Of a stretch of DNA of 64,000 nucleotides, positions 25,172 to 34,089 are shown one piece after another (position 1 is the first letter of the stretch; every line of letters starts with the position of its first letter). The notes below the pieces were generated by a model, which was given only the letters and a program-made list of their open reading frames with translations, had not been told where the DNA came from and searched no databases. The translations under genes were made by a program, and so were the position numbers. The stretch comes from CAZEAN01 sp964510225. GTDB lineage: Bacteria > Planctomycetota > Planctomycetia > Isosphaerales > Isosphaeraceae. The stretch is taken from assembly GCA_964510225.1 (NCBI GenBank), contig CAZEAN010000013.1:7700-71699 (forward strand), given 5' to 3'.

Positions 25172-26833
25172 GTGAACGACTCGCTGAAACGACTTGCTGG
25201 GATTGACCTCGGAACCACCAATTCCGTGATCGCGATCATCGATGACAGAGGGCGGCCCATGGTCGTCCCCAACCGCGAGAACGAACGAACGACGCCTTCG
25301 GTCGTCCTATTCGATGGCGACGCGCGGATTGTTGGCAACACCGCGAAGGAATCGGCCGTGGTTGAGCCAGATCGGGTTGCGGTCGCCATCAAGCAACACA
25401 TCGGCGACCCCAACTTTTCCTTCAACGTTGATGATCTCAAACTAAGCCCAGAGGAAATCAGCGCCCTGATTCTCCGCAAGCTCGTGAATGACGCCGCGTT
25501 TACGCTCGGTCTCGATCCCACTGAGCAGCTCAACGAGGCCGTCATCACTTGTCCCGCGCACTTTAGCCTCCCGAGTCGTGAAGCAACGATTCGAGCTGGC
25601 CAGCTTGCAGGTCTCCAGATTCGTGCCATTGTCGACGAACCGATTGCGGCAGCACTCGCCTATGGACTCCGGCCAACTCGTGACCAAGTTGTCCTCGTCT
25701 ATGATCTCGGGGGCGGTACCTTTGACCTCTCGATCGTCGAGTTCCGGGAGGAGCAGATCCGCGTGATCGCGACCGGCGGCGATCCACATCTTGGCGGCCT
25801 TCTTTGGGACGAAGCGATTGTGATGGAACTCGCCGATCGCTTCCGAGAAGCCAGTCAACTTGAGGACGATCCGAGAAGCGATCCTGAAACCTTGAACGAT
25901 CTCTTCCTCCAAGCCGAGCGCGGTCGAAAGACCCTCACCCAGCGCGAGAAAGCACTCTTTCGGGTGACCCATGGCGGTCGTTCTGTCAAAGTCGAATTAA
26001 GTCGCGATCGTTTTGAAGAAATCACGATTTCATTACTTGATCGGACGATTGATCTGACCCGTGAACTCATTAACTCGGCGAATTCCCGAGGAGTTGCCCC
26101 GATCGAGACGATGATCCTCGTCGGTGGAGCCACACGGATGCCCCAAGTCCACCGTCGCCTTCAGCAGGAGTTCCAGTGCAATCCCGTCCTCGCCGACCCT
26201 GAAGAAGCCGTCGCGAAGGGTGCCGCACTCTTCGGGCTCCGAGAGGTAATCCGGGAAGAAGTTCTCTTTGATCGTTCTGAAGCCGGTCCCCGCAAGTTGG
26301 AGCGATCGGATGAACCATCGAAGGCACTCGAACTCACCGTCGATGATTGGGAAGCGGCGATCGACCGAATGGAACACGCAAACTCGATCCGATTTGATCC
26401 GGCAGTCCGTGAAGTAGTCCGCTTTGAATTAATTAATTCGAGCCCGAGAACCCTCGGCGTCATTGCCGTCGACTCCAACCAGGGGGTCGAGGTTCCGATC
26501 TGGCTGATCCCACTAAACGCCGAACTTCCTGCCCGTCGGACTACTGACTTCGGTACCGAAGTCGATGAGCAGCGTCGCGTTGAGATTCAAGTCATTGCGG
26601 GAATTGGAGAATCGGCGAATCTTCAAGAGACCGACTACGTTGGTCTGCTCCGGTTGCAACTCCCAGAAGGGCTCCCGGCTCGGAGTACGATCCGGGTGAC
26701 GTTCGATGTTGGTCTCGATGGACGTATCAGTGTCTCGGCGCTGGAATTAACACAAGGGGATGCCGTAAGTGCCACCTTCGATCCTGTCGGAGTCCCGCCG
26801 CGACCTCAGAGCGAATCTGCCATCGCGATTTAG
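25172..26833 (+). CDS. Hsp70-family chaperone-like ATPase without C-terminal lid
   Basis: 553 residues from GTG 25172. The nucleotide-binding domain is complete: AGIDLGTTNSVIAI (phosphate 1), VLVYDLGGGTFDLS (phosphate 2), ILVGGATRMPQV (adenosine) and DEPIAAALAYG. The substrate-binding beta domain follows (VPIWLIPLNAELPARRT, STIRVTFDVGLDGRISVSALEL). DnaK has about 640 residues; here the helical lid and the EEVD-type tail are missing, so peptide trapping must differ. No grpE or dnaJ is beside it, so it is a specialised paralogue rather than the main DnaK. It is divergent from the VIT-VWA gene and upstream of the caspase fusion. Client proteins are unknown. Confidence 0.9.
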   Translation: MNDSLKRLAGIDLGTTNSVIAIIDDRGRPMVVPNRENERTTPSVVLFDGDARIVGNTAKESAVVEPDRVAVAIKQHIGDPNFSFNVDDLKLSPEEISALILRKLVNDAAFTLGLDPTEQLNEAVITCPAHFSLPSREATIRAGQLAGLQIRAIVDEPIAAALAYGLRPTRDQVVLVYDLGGGTFDLSIVEFREEQIRVIATGGDPHLGGLLWDEAIVMELADRFREASQLEDDPRSDPETLNDLFLQAERGRKTLTQREKALFRVTHGGRSVKVELSRDRFEEITISLLDRTIDLTRELINSANSRGVAPIETMILVGGATRMPQVHRRLQQEFQCNPVLADPEEAVAKGAALFGLREVIREEVLFDRSEAGPRKLERSDEPSKALELTVDDWEAAIDRMEHANSIRFDPAVREVVRFELINSSPRTLGVIAVDSNQGVEVPIWLIPLNAELPARRTTDFGTEVDEQRRVEIQVIAGIGESANLQETDYVGLLRLQLPEGLPARSTIRVTFDVGLDGRISVSALELTQGDAVSATFDPVGVPPRPQSESAIAI

Positions 26834-26983
26834 GAGATCAACCAGCCTGAATCGCGACGCTGGGCTCCTTACTTAGATGCTGGTCACACCCTGCAGCTAC
26901 AAGTTTTTATTGCCATCAAGTCAGCCAACTTCTATGATTTATCTTAAGTTGCCTAAACCTCCTGGTCTTCCTGGGACATCAAG

Positions 26984-28828
26984 ATGAGTGCTCTTACAGT
27001 GTTGGCAGTTCATGGAGTGGGTGGGCAAAGTTCGATTACGGATTGGGAGAATCCATGGAGAGGCGCGATCAATCAAGGAATTAAGCGCATTGATGCTTCG
27101 GCCTCTGCAACGTGTGAATTTGTCAAATATGATTTTATTTTTGAGAATCACGGCATTAGTTCCGTTGATGTTCTCGAGGCAGCGGTGAAACTGTTGGGGA
27201 GTGGGTTGTCTAGTTTGTTCCGATCGCGGGCTCCGGTCGAGCGTGGTGTCCAGAACAACCTGAGATGGACAGCAGGGATGGTTGTCCAGTGGGTGGAGAA
27301 CGACGCAATCCGCGAGGCCACGCGGAAACACATTCTGGAACAGATTGAGAACCATGAACCGGATGTGGTCGTTGCTCACAGTCTGGGATCACTGATTTGT
27401 TACGACACTTTTCTGACGAAAGAAGGAGCAAAGGCGATCAAGGATCGTTACTTCATTTCCTTTGGATCGCAGATTGCACATCCTTTCGTGGCCAGAAACC
27501 TTGTTGCAGGACGACTGACGTCGATCCCGGCCGCCAAGAAGTGGTTTAATCTATTCAATCGGTACGACAGGGTTTTCACTCAATCGATCAACCTCCGGGC
27601 AGCGAATTTCGAACAAGTTCCCACCGACTTTGGAAGCAGCCCGTTCGACGGTCTCCTCGACCACGACGCTGTCGAATATCTGAGCCACAAAAATGCGTCG
27701 TATCGGGCTTGGTCGGAGATTTTAGGTGATCTGAATGACCCTAGTGCACGATCCGTGGCAATTGAGTTTGGTGAAGCGGTGGCCAAGGCTGACGTCGCCC
27801 GTGGTCCGACCAAGAAGGCATTGATCGTTGGCATCAACGCCTATCGAAACCCAGAGATGCATCTTGAGGGCTGCGTCAATGACGCTTTCCTCGTCAGTGC
27901 CGCGCTCCAGGAGTGTGGCTTCCAGCCCGATGAAATCCGGCTGGTCCTCGACCAGCGTGCCACCGCGAAGATGATCCGCGACAGTCTAGAATGGCTGCTG
28001 ACGGATGTCGGACCTAACGATCAACGGGTCTTCTTTTTTAGTGGCCATGGTGCTCAGATTCCTGCCTCGGGTGAGGCTGAAGGGCTCGACTGCCTCGACG
28101 AATGTCTCGTACCGGTCGATTTCGACTGGCAGCATGGGAACGCGATCATCGACGACGACCTGTATGATCTCTACACGCAGCTTCCCTATGACAGCTATTT
28201 CGTGATGTTCCTTGACTGCTGTCACTCGGGAGGAATGGTCCGCGGGACTCAGCCTGCCGTCCGAGGAATCGACCCTCCGGATGATCTCCGCCACCAGCTC
28301 CTTCGTTGGGACGTGGAGCGTCAGATGTGGGTTCCGCGGGATCTGAAATCGATCACCAGAGACCTCTTGCCGGAGGATACCGACGAGGAGAAGGCGGAGG
28401 AGATCGAAACTGCTTACCTTGGAAGCCAGGGTTCAACCCGAAGATTCGGCCGTGCTGCCCCTCTGAGAGCACTTGACTGGAAAAAGTACGACCAGATCCG
28501 GTCGGAACTCGATCATAAAGGCCCGTATCTTCCGGTGATCTTTCAGGCTTGCCAAGAGCATCAATATGCTTACGAGTACCGTCACGGCAATATCTCCTAC
28601 GGAGCCTTTACGTATTGTCTCGCTAAGATCCTCCGTCAGTACGGACACCATCGTTTCGGGATCACATTCGAGCAGATCGTGAGCGAGGCAAAGAGAGAGC
28701 TTGCTGACCTTGGGTATAGCCAGGAGCCTTTGATTCTCGGTCCGGCAGCCGTCTTGAAGCAGCCACTTCCTTGGGGGGCGCAACCGGCACCCGCCAAGAA
28801 GTCAACGCGGCGTCGTCGGTCTCGTTAA
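26984..28828 (+). CDS. alpha/beta-hydrolase - metacaspase (peptidase C14) fusion protein
   Basis: 614 residues. Residues 1-250 are an alpha/beta-hydrolase domain: oxyanion loop HGVGG at 10-14, nucleophile elbow AHSLGS with Ser133, probable acid Asp195 (NRYDRV) and base His227 (DHDAVEYL). Residues 276-600 are a caspase-like domain: KKALIVGINAYRNPEMHLEGCVNDA, catalytic His355 in FFSGHGAQ and catalytic Cys413 in LDCCHSGG. An acidic stretch at 462-475 may be a processing or Ca2+ site. The tail is basic (STRRRRSR). No signal peptide or membrane helix is seen, so it is probably cytosolic. Both active sites look intact. The family cleaves after Arg/Lys; the coupled lipase/esterase suggests a membrane or signalling target. 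Role in cell death or defence is inference. Confidence 0.9.
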   Translation: MSALTVLAVHGVGGQSSITDWENPWRGAINQGIKRIDASASATCEFVKYDFIFENHGISSVDVLEAAVKLLGSGLSSLFRSRAPVERGVQNNLRWTAGMVVQWVENDAIREATRKHILEQIENHEPDVVVAHSLGSLICYDTFLTKEGAKAIKDRYFISFGSQIAHPFVARNLVAGRLTSIPAAKKWFNLFNRYDRVFTQSINLRAANFEQVPTDFGSSPFDGLLDHDAVEYLSHKNASYRAWSEILGDLNDPSARSVAIEFGEAVAKADVARGPTKKALIVGINAYRNPEMHLEGCVNDAFLVSAALQECGFQPDEIRLVLDQRATAKMIRDSLEWLLTDVGPNDQRVFFFSGHGAQIPASGEAEGLDCLDECLVPVDFDWQHGNAIIDDDLYDLYTQLPYDSYFVMFLDCCHSGGMVRGTQPAVRGIDPPDDLRHQLLRWDVERQMWVPRDLKSITRDLLPEDTDEEKAEEIETAYLGSQGSTRRFGRAAPLRALDWKKYDQIRSELDHKGPYLPVIFQACQEHQYAYEYRHGNISYGAFTYCLAKILRQYGHHRFGITFEQIVSEAKRELADLGYSQEPLILGPAAVLKQPLPWGAQPAPAKKSTRRRRSR

Positions 28829-29330
28829 GCTCTGGAGCAGGCCCATCCTTTTTCAGGACCCGTGTCGGGAGTCCGGATTGGGTTGAACCAGCGAAAATGG
28901 CACACGTTCAATTGTTGAGGCCCCATGTGCCGCTCATCCAGGGGCCTCAGTATGCGTCTGATCGTCGTTCCTGTTTCAGAGCGATGGTCATGGAATCAAA
29001 GTTTTTTCGGGGCCCGACACAGCCACTGAGGAGCCGAGATCTGTAATAGGTCCCGGGTACGTGACGGACACCCAAGGTATCGCATCAACCTTGATGATTG
29101 GCGCTCTTTGAAAGATTAGAGAGAACGACTGCCAAGATCAGGGCAGCAAGTCGGCTCGGTAGTTTTCGGCATTTGGCCTCCAACTCTGATTCCGGGTATG
29201 ATTCTGTCAGAGGTTGGAAGCTTCCCAGAATTGGGCTTATGTGTTTCGACTCAGCCCTATCTTGCTAACGCATGGTGCAAGACCTCTGGTATATTCTCTT
29301 GATGCACCTCGTGATTCACGATTTTTTTAA
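28829..29330. other. intergenic region with a hairpin, no gene seen
   Basis: About 500 bases between the caspase fusion and the FHA operon. A perfect 9-base stem (TGAGGCCCC at 28916-28924 with 28941-28949, 16-base loop) could end transcription of the caspase gene though no T-run follows. The rest holds no recognisable gene; the FHA operon promoter probably lies near 29240-29320. Confidence 0.4.
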
Positions 29331-30254
29331 ATGACAATGAGCTCATCATCAACAGATTCGAGAACGCTGTTGCAACGACTGGGCGCCAATGCGCAACAGG
29401 CCTATCTCTTGGCGATTGCGGGAGCTCTGGGGGCGGTCTTTGGGCTCTACCTTTATGTCGAGTTCCTCCAACCCTTCGAAAACTTTCGGCGGGCAGATAG
29501 TCTTTGGTGGGCTCGTAATCTCGTTGCTGGCTTGGCGTTAGGTGGGACGATTGGATTTTTCTTGAATGCACTCGATCCGCTGCGCGATGGAGCGATCTTG
29601 AAGCTCGCCAGGACGGCAAGTTGGGGATCGCTCGCAGGAGCGGTTGGTGGGATGGTGGGTCTAATCCTCGGTGAGTTGGTTCTGGGGGGCTTGCAGGGCG
29701 GCCTCTTGGGCCGCGCCATTTCGTGGACAATCCTTGGCATTGGGATTGGCCTCAGTCAAGGGATTGCCTATCGGTCGCGGCAACGACTGATCTACGGGCT
29801 GATTGGAGGGGCCAGCGGCGGTTTTGTGGGCGGCTACCTTTTCGAGATGCTCCGCCAGGCGATGGGCGGCGATCGCTATAACTTAAGTCAGGGACTTGGG
29901 ATCGTGATCCTTGGCGCAGGTCTCGGGCTCTTCCTAGCTTTGGTCGAGCAAGTTCTCCGACGTTCCTGGGTGACCGTCCTCAACGGTCGGCAAGAAGGTC
30001 GATCCTATCTTCTCGCGTCTCAGCTTTCTCGGATCGGACTCGATGAATGGGCTGAGGTCGGACTCTACGGTGACCCAGGAATCGCCCGGAGACACGCTGA
30101 GATCGAGCGTCGCGGCAACGAGTATGTTCTCCGAAATCGACACGCGGAAGGAAAGACTTGGCTCAATGGTCAGCCGGTCACGAACGAATCACCCTTAAAC
30201 GATGGCGACCGCATTGAGATCGGCAAGACCCGACTTCTCTTTAGACGCAAGTGA
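29331..30254 (+). CDS. polytopic membrane protein with C-terminal FHA domain
   Basis: 307 residues. Residues 20-205 hold about six glycine-rich membrane helices (AYLLAIAGALGAVFGLYLYV, GLALGGTIGFFL, ISWTILGIGIGLSQGI and others). Residues 215-305 are a forkhead-associated domain: GDPGIARRHAEIERRGNEYVLRN and LNGQPVTNESPLNDGDRIEIGKTRLLF, including the RRHA core that binds phosphothreonine. It would dock a phosphorylated partner at the inner face of the membrane. It is the first of four closely packed rightward genes. No Ser/Thr kinase is in the window. Function unknown. Confidence 0.85.
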   Translation: MTMSSSSTDSRTLLQRLGANAQQAYLLAIAGALGAVFGLYLYVEFLQPFENFRRADSLWWARNLVAGLALGGTIGFFLNALDPLRDGAILKLARTASWGSLAGAVGGMVGLILGELVLGGLQGGLLGRAISWTILGIGIGLSQGIAYRSRQRLIYGLIGGASGGFVGGYLFEMLRQAMGGDRYNLSQGLGIVILGAGLGLFLALVEQVLRRSWVTVLNGRQEGRSYLLASQLSRIGLDEWAEVGLYGDPGIARRHAEIERRGNEYVLRNRHAEGKTWLNGQPVTNESPLNDGDRIEIGKTRLLFRRK

Positions 30255-30314
30255 GATCGATCATCACGATTTCGAGGGCTCTACCCATCACTCCGAAAAC
30301 CTGTTGGACTTCCT

Positions 30315-31916
30315 ATGGCTGAGACAAGTGGCTGGGCGTTAGAAGTTGTCCGAGGTCGTGATGTTGGTCGGCTCTACGATCTGCCGAATCATGAGGTGAC
30401 TCTCGGCAACGCCGGTGATTCACCAGAGGTCATCAATCTGAGTGACCAAGAGAGTGGGCCGCAACGAATCACCGCGCAGCATGCGGCGATCGCTATTTCA
30501 AAGAATGGGCTTTTACTGCGTAACGTTGATAGTGGTGGCAAAACCTTTGTTAACAAACGTCCACTTCTCCCAGAGCAGAGTGTTGGGCTTCGACTCGGTG
30601 ACATCGTCCAACTTGGTGGTGTCCAACTCCGAATTACGGCAGGAGCGAATGCCTTGAGTACGCAGGTCCCAAGCCGCCCCGTGCGGCCGCGACCAAGCGT
30701 AGAATCCGCCCCGCCTCGACCGAATTCGACCACGCAAGGAACTGGCAAAGACGAAGAGTCGGATTCACTGACAACGATCCCAGGACCAACAGACCCGTCC
30801 CCGCCGAGGCAACGGCCGACGTCCCGTCCGAGCACCACGAATGCCGGCGGTGGTCGACTCGAAGCAAACCCGCCTGAACTCAAGATCCAGGTGGGGCCGA
30901 GTTCAAGGACACGACGGATGATTCGGGTCTCGCATCGAGGCTCAGGGATTCAACGGACGACGATCCAAGTGGATCCGGCCGGAACAGATTGGATCAGTCT
31001 CCCGTCGACCTACTTGAGTGGTTTTGAATTGTTGGAAACGCCGATCTCGGTCCCGGTCACGATCAACGCACCGAGTGGGCAGTCGGGTCCTCTGACTGCT
31101 GAATTGCTGATTCGGAGTGACGAAGGGGGATCAATCCGCGTTCCCGTCACCATCGAACCAAGAGATTCCGGACGACCCCCGACCGGTTCACCACCTGGCT
31201 CTTCGACACCAAGGTCCCAGTCAATCCCGCCAGAGACAAGGTCGACTCGTCCTTCAACGCCTCGAACTCCAACACCTCGGCCCGAGCGTTTTACCTCTCC
31301 CGTCGGACGTGATCAGCCTAGGGCCCCCGTAAATCGTGATCAGCCTCAGCAACCGAAACACCCTGATTTGACGACGGTCCTACCTGAACCAATTAGTCCT
31401 CATTCGTTGACGGCTCCTGATGCGACGCAACCGTTTCCTCGCGATGAAACGACCAAGCGAGAGTCACATGCAGCAGTTCCTCCAGTCCCGGGCAAGAACC
31501 AATCGGAACGAGTCCCAAAGGCTGCCCTTTACTTGCTGGGAGCGCTTCTTTTTGCAACGCTCCGGCTTTTGATCGGCCTCTCCTCCGGGTTTGGAAGTAC
31601 CGTTGAATTGATCGGTCCGGTGGTGATGTTTGGAATCGCCAGTGGCCTCGCGGGAGGACTCGGATCAGCTCGATTGGGGAGTCTCCGAGATCTCCCGGGC
31701 GGACTCTTTTCGGGTGCCTTCGTCGGACTCCTGATCGCAGCTATTGGGGTTGCTCTCTCTCAAGGAATCGAGCCCAAGCCCGATTCCGGCTTGCTCAGAA
31801 CGGTGATTGCATTGCCAATCTGGGCCTTGCTCGGTGGAGGGATCGCAGCCCTGGCAGACTTGGTTGGACTCAGTCCATTCAAGAATCTCCCTTTCCCCAA
31901 ATTCTTTAAAACATGA
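30315..31916 (+). CDS. FHA domain - proline-rich linker - membrane protein
   Basis: 533 residues. Residues 1-115 are an FHA domain (LEVVRGRDVGRLYDL, ITAQHAAIAISKNGLLLRN, VGLRLGDIVQLGGVQLRI). A Pro/Ser/Thr/Arg-rich linker follows. Residues about 185-280 form a beta-sandwich (RMIRVSHRGSGIQRTTIQV, PISVPVTINAPSG, RVPVTIEPR) like the Ig-fold segments found in bacterial kinase- and Hsp70-associated proteins. A second disordered linker is followed by four or so membrane helices (ALYLLGALLFATLRLLIGL and onward). The gene lies 60 bases after the first FHA gene and 13 bases before the VWA gene. It looks like a membrane-tethered phosphothreonine-reading scaffold. The exact role is unknown. Confidence 0.83.
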   Translation: MAETSGWALEVVRGRDVGRLYDLPNHEVTLGNAGDSPEVINLSDQESGPQRITAQHAAIAISKNGLLLRNVDSGGKTFVNKRPLLPEQSVGLRLGDIVQLGGVQLRITAGANALSTQVPSRPVRPRPSVESAPPRPNSTTQGTGKDEESDSLTTIPGPTDPSPPRQRPTSRPSTTNAGGGRLEANPPELKIQVGPSSRTRRMIRVSHRGSGIQRTTIQVDPAGTDWISLPSTYLSGFELLETPISVPVTINAPSGQSGPLTAELLIRSDEGGSIRVPVTIEPRDSGRPPTGSPPGSSTPRSQSIPPETRSTRPSTPRTPTPRPERFTSPVGRDQPRAPVNRDQPQQPKHPDLTTVLPEPISPHSLTAPDATQPFPRDETTKRESHAAVPPVPGKNQSERVPKAALYLLGALLFATLRLLIGLSSGFGSTVELIGPVVMFGIASGLAGGLGSARLGSLRDLPGGLFSGAFVGLLIAAIGVALSQGIEPKPDSGLLRTVIALPIWALLGGGIAALADLVGLSPFKNLPFPKFFKT

Positions 31917-31929
31917 TTGAATTACTGAG

Positions 31930-34089
31930 ATGCGACTACCCATCGGACTCGTTCTCGGATGTTCACTGGTCCTTGCTGGCTCGCTAACCGTTCACGGTCA
32001 GCAAGACCTCGATAGTCGAGTTCAAGGCGCGATCAGTCGGGGACTTGAATATCTACGATCTCAGCAAACTGCCGGGGGTACTTGGGAATATTCCCACTCC
32101 TTGCGGCATCAGTTGGGAATGACCGCCCTTGCGGCCTTGGCGATGATTGAAAACGGGGTCTCACCGGCAGATCCGGCTATCCAAGCAGCAGCGGCCAATG
32201 TCCGTGAGCTTGCCATCAGTTCGGACCAGACGTACGACATTTCACTCGCCATCCTTCTCCTGACGCGTCTTCGGGGTGCAAGCGAATTCAACGATGATCC
32301 GCTGATCCAGACTCTCGGCCATCGACTGAGTGGTGGTCATGTCGACGGCCGTTGGAATTATCGGGTTCCTTTGAATTCGGCTCCTGAAGGCGTCGAAGGA
32401 GTTCCACTGGAGGTTCGGGAGCGACCACTCCTCGTAACTCCGAGCAACGGGCTCTTGAATCCGATGCCACACGGGGACAACTCCAACACCCAGTTTGCGT
32501 TGCTGGGTCTCTGGGCCGCAGGGCGAGCCGGGTTCGACGCCAACGACGGCCTTGCAGCGATCGACGTACACTTTCGGAACACGGTCGATTCCAGTGGCGG
32601 CTGGGGGTATCGACCAAATAATGGTCCCCGTGATTCAATGACCTGTGCCGGTCTGATGGGCCTTGCGATCGCTGCCGCCCGTTCAGAACTTGCCGAACGC
32701 CTGAACTCAAGGGCCCGAGGTGCGGCCCTCGCCGCGGATCCGGTCTTCCAGGCGGCACTCGATCGCGTCACTGCGGACGCTCAGAGGATTGGCAGTGGCT
32801 CGCAGATTTACTACCTCTGGTCGTTAGAGCGGGTCTGCGTCGCCCTCGGGATCCGAGAACTTGATGGACTCGATTGGTACGCCGTGGGTGCCGAGGAGCT
32901 CCTGAAGCGACAGCGTCCCGACGGTTCTTGGCACGGACGTTGGAAATCACTTCCCGAGACCGCCCTCGCCTTGCTTTTTCTCCGGAAAGCAAACCTCGCC
33001 TTCGAACTCGATCGAGTCCTCCGCCTCCCTCGTTCTGAGGATCCTCAAGCCGATCCGAAGGATCGCGGAGCGGCGCCGATCGTTTTGGTCCAGCAGCCCC
33101 CGGACGAAGTCGAACCGACCGACGATGTCAGTGTCCTGATCGGTTCTATCGACAAATCAGGCTTCCCCGAAATTGCCGTCGACTTCGAGGTTCGGAACCC
33201 GGATGACACGCCGTTGCTCGATGCGCGTGAAGAAGACTTCCGCGTCTTTGAAGACAGTAATCAGGTTGAGGTGATCGAGTTCGAGGCCCCCAAGTCAGTC
33301 GAACAAGTACAGACGACCGTTGTCTTGGTCGTCGATTACAGCGGGAGTATGGCTGAAATCGACGCCAGCGGTGCCCGCAAGATCGACACCTTGAAGCGCG
33401 CCGTGCGGACCTTCCTAGAGCTAATACCTGAGGGGTCTCAGGTTGCGGTCGTTGCTTTTAGTGATGCCATCAGAGTGATTAGCCCATTTACAACTGACAC
33501 GACTCAGGTCCGACGCGCCGTCGACCAGCTTGAGCCCGATGGTGGGACCCGGTATTACGATGCAGTTGTGGAAGCCCTCAACGTCATTAGTGAAGTGAGC
33601 GGTCGACGCGCTCTTGTTGCCTTGACCGACGGTGAAGACACCTCAAGCAATGCGACCCTAAGTGACGCGGCAGTTGCTGCACAGAGCCTCGGCCTCCCTC
33701 TCTATACTCTTGGACTTGGTCAGGAAAATGCGATTGCAAGCGACGAGCTCCGGGAGCTTGCTCAACTCACGAGAGGCCAGTACTTTCCAGCACGCGATGC
33801 AGATCAGCTGGTTGCTATCTACGAAGAAATCGCGGTCCGACTCGGTCAGATGTATCGACTCGTCTACCGGACCCCTCGACCGAACTCCGATGGGACCCTC
33901 AGGCCAGTCAGTATCTTTTACCGTGAATCGGTCCAGGGTGGTCAGAGTCAGATCTTGATCCGAGGGATGGTGGTTCCGAGCGGTCAATGGCCTCGTCTCT
34001 TTCTTTTCCTGGTCGCTGGATTGGTCGGGCTCAGTTTCTTACCCTGGATCTTGAAACAACGCATCGCTTCAACAACTCAAGCACCATGA
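31930..34089 (+). CDS. cyclase/prenyltransferase-repeat and VWA domain membrane protein
   Basis: 719 residues. Signal peptide (about 1-22, ending at VHGQ); residues 25-370 are an alpha/alpha-toroid of squalene-cyclase/prenyltransferase type repeats (GLEYLRSQQTAGGTWEYS, GGWGYRPNNGPRDSMTCAGLMGL, LLKRQRPDGSWHGRW). Residues about 465-640 are a VWA domain with MIDAS DYSGS (near Asp469) and LTDGEDTSS. A final membrane helix (LFLFLVAGLVGLSFLPWIL) anchors the C-terminus, so most of the protein is outside the cytoplasm. No cyclase catalytic DxDD-type motif is obvious, so the toroid probably binds protein. The end overlaps the next start by ATGA. Confidence 0.87.
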   Translation: MRLPIGLVLGCSLVLAGSLTVHGQQDLDSRVQGAISRGLEYLRSQQTAGGTWEYSHSLRHQLGMTALAALAMIENGVSPADPAIQAAAANVRELAISSDQTYDISLAILLLTRLRGASEFNDDPLIQTLGHRLSGGHVDGRWNYRVPLNSAPEGVEGVPLEVRERPLLVTPSNGLLNPMPHGDNSNTQFALLGLWAAGRAGFDANDGLAAIDVHFRNTVDSSGGWGYRPNNGPRDSMTCAGLMGLAIAAARSELAERLNSRARGAALAADPVFQAALDRVTADAQRIGSGSQIYYLWSLERVCVALGIRELDGLDWYAVGAEELLKRQRPDGSWHGRWKSLPETALALLFLRKANLAFELDRVLRLPRSEDPQADPKDRGAAPIVLVQQPPDEVEPTDDVSVLIGSIDKSGFPEIAVDFEVRNPDDTPLLDAREEDFRVFEDSNQVEVIEFEAPKSVEQVQTTVVLVVDYSGSMAEIDASGARKIDTLKRAVRTFLELIPEGSQVAVVAFSDAIRVISPFTTDTTQVRRAVDQLEPDGGTRYYDAVVEALNVISEVSGRRALVALTDGEDTSSNATLSDAAVAAQSLGLPLYTLGLGQENAIASDELRELAQLTRGQYFPARDADQLVAIYEEIAVRLGQMYRLVYRTPRPNSDGTLRPVSIFYRESVQGGQSQILIRGMVVPSGQWPRLFLFLVAGLVGLSFLPWILKQRIASTTQAP

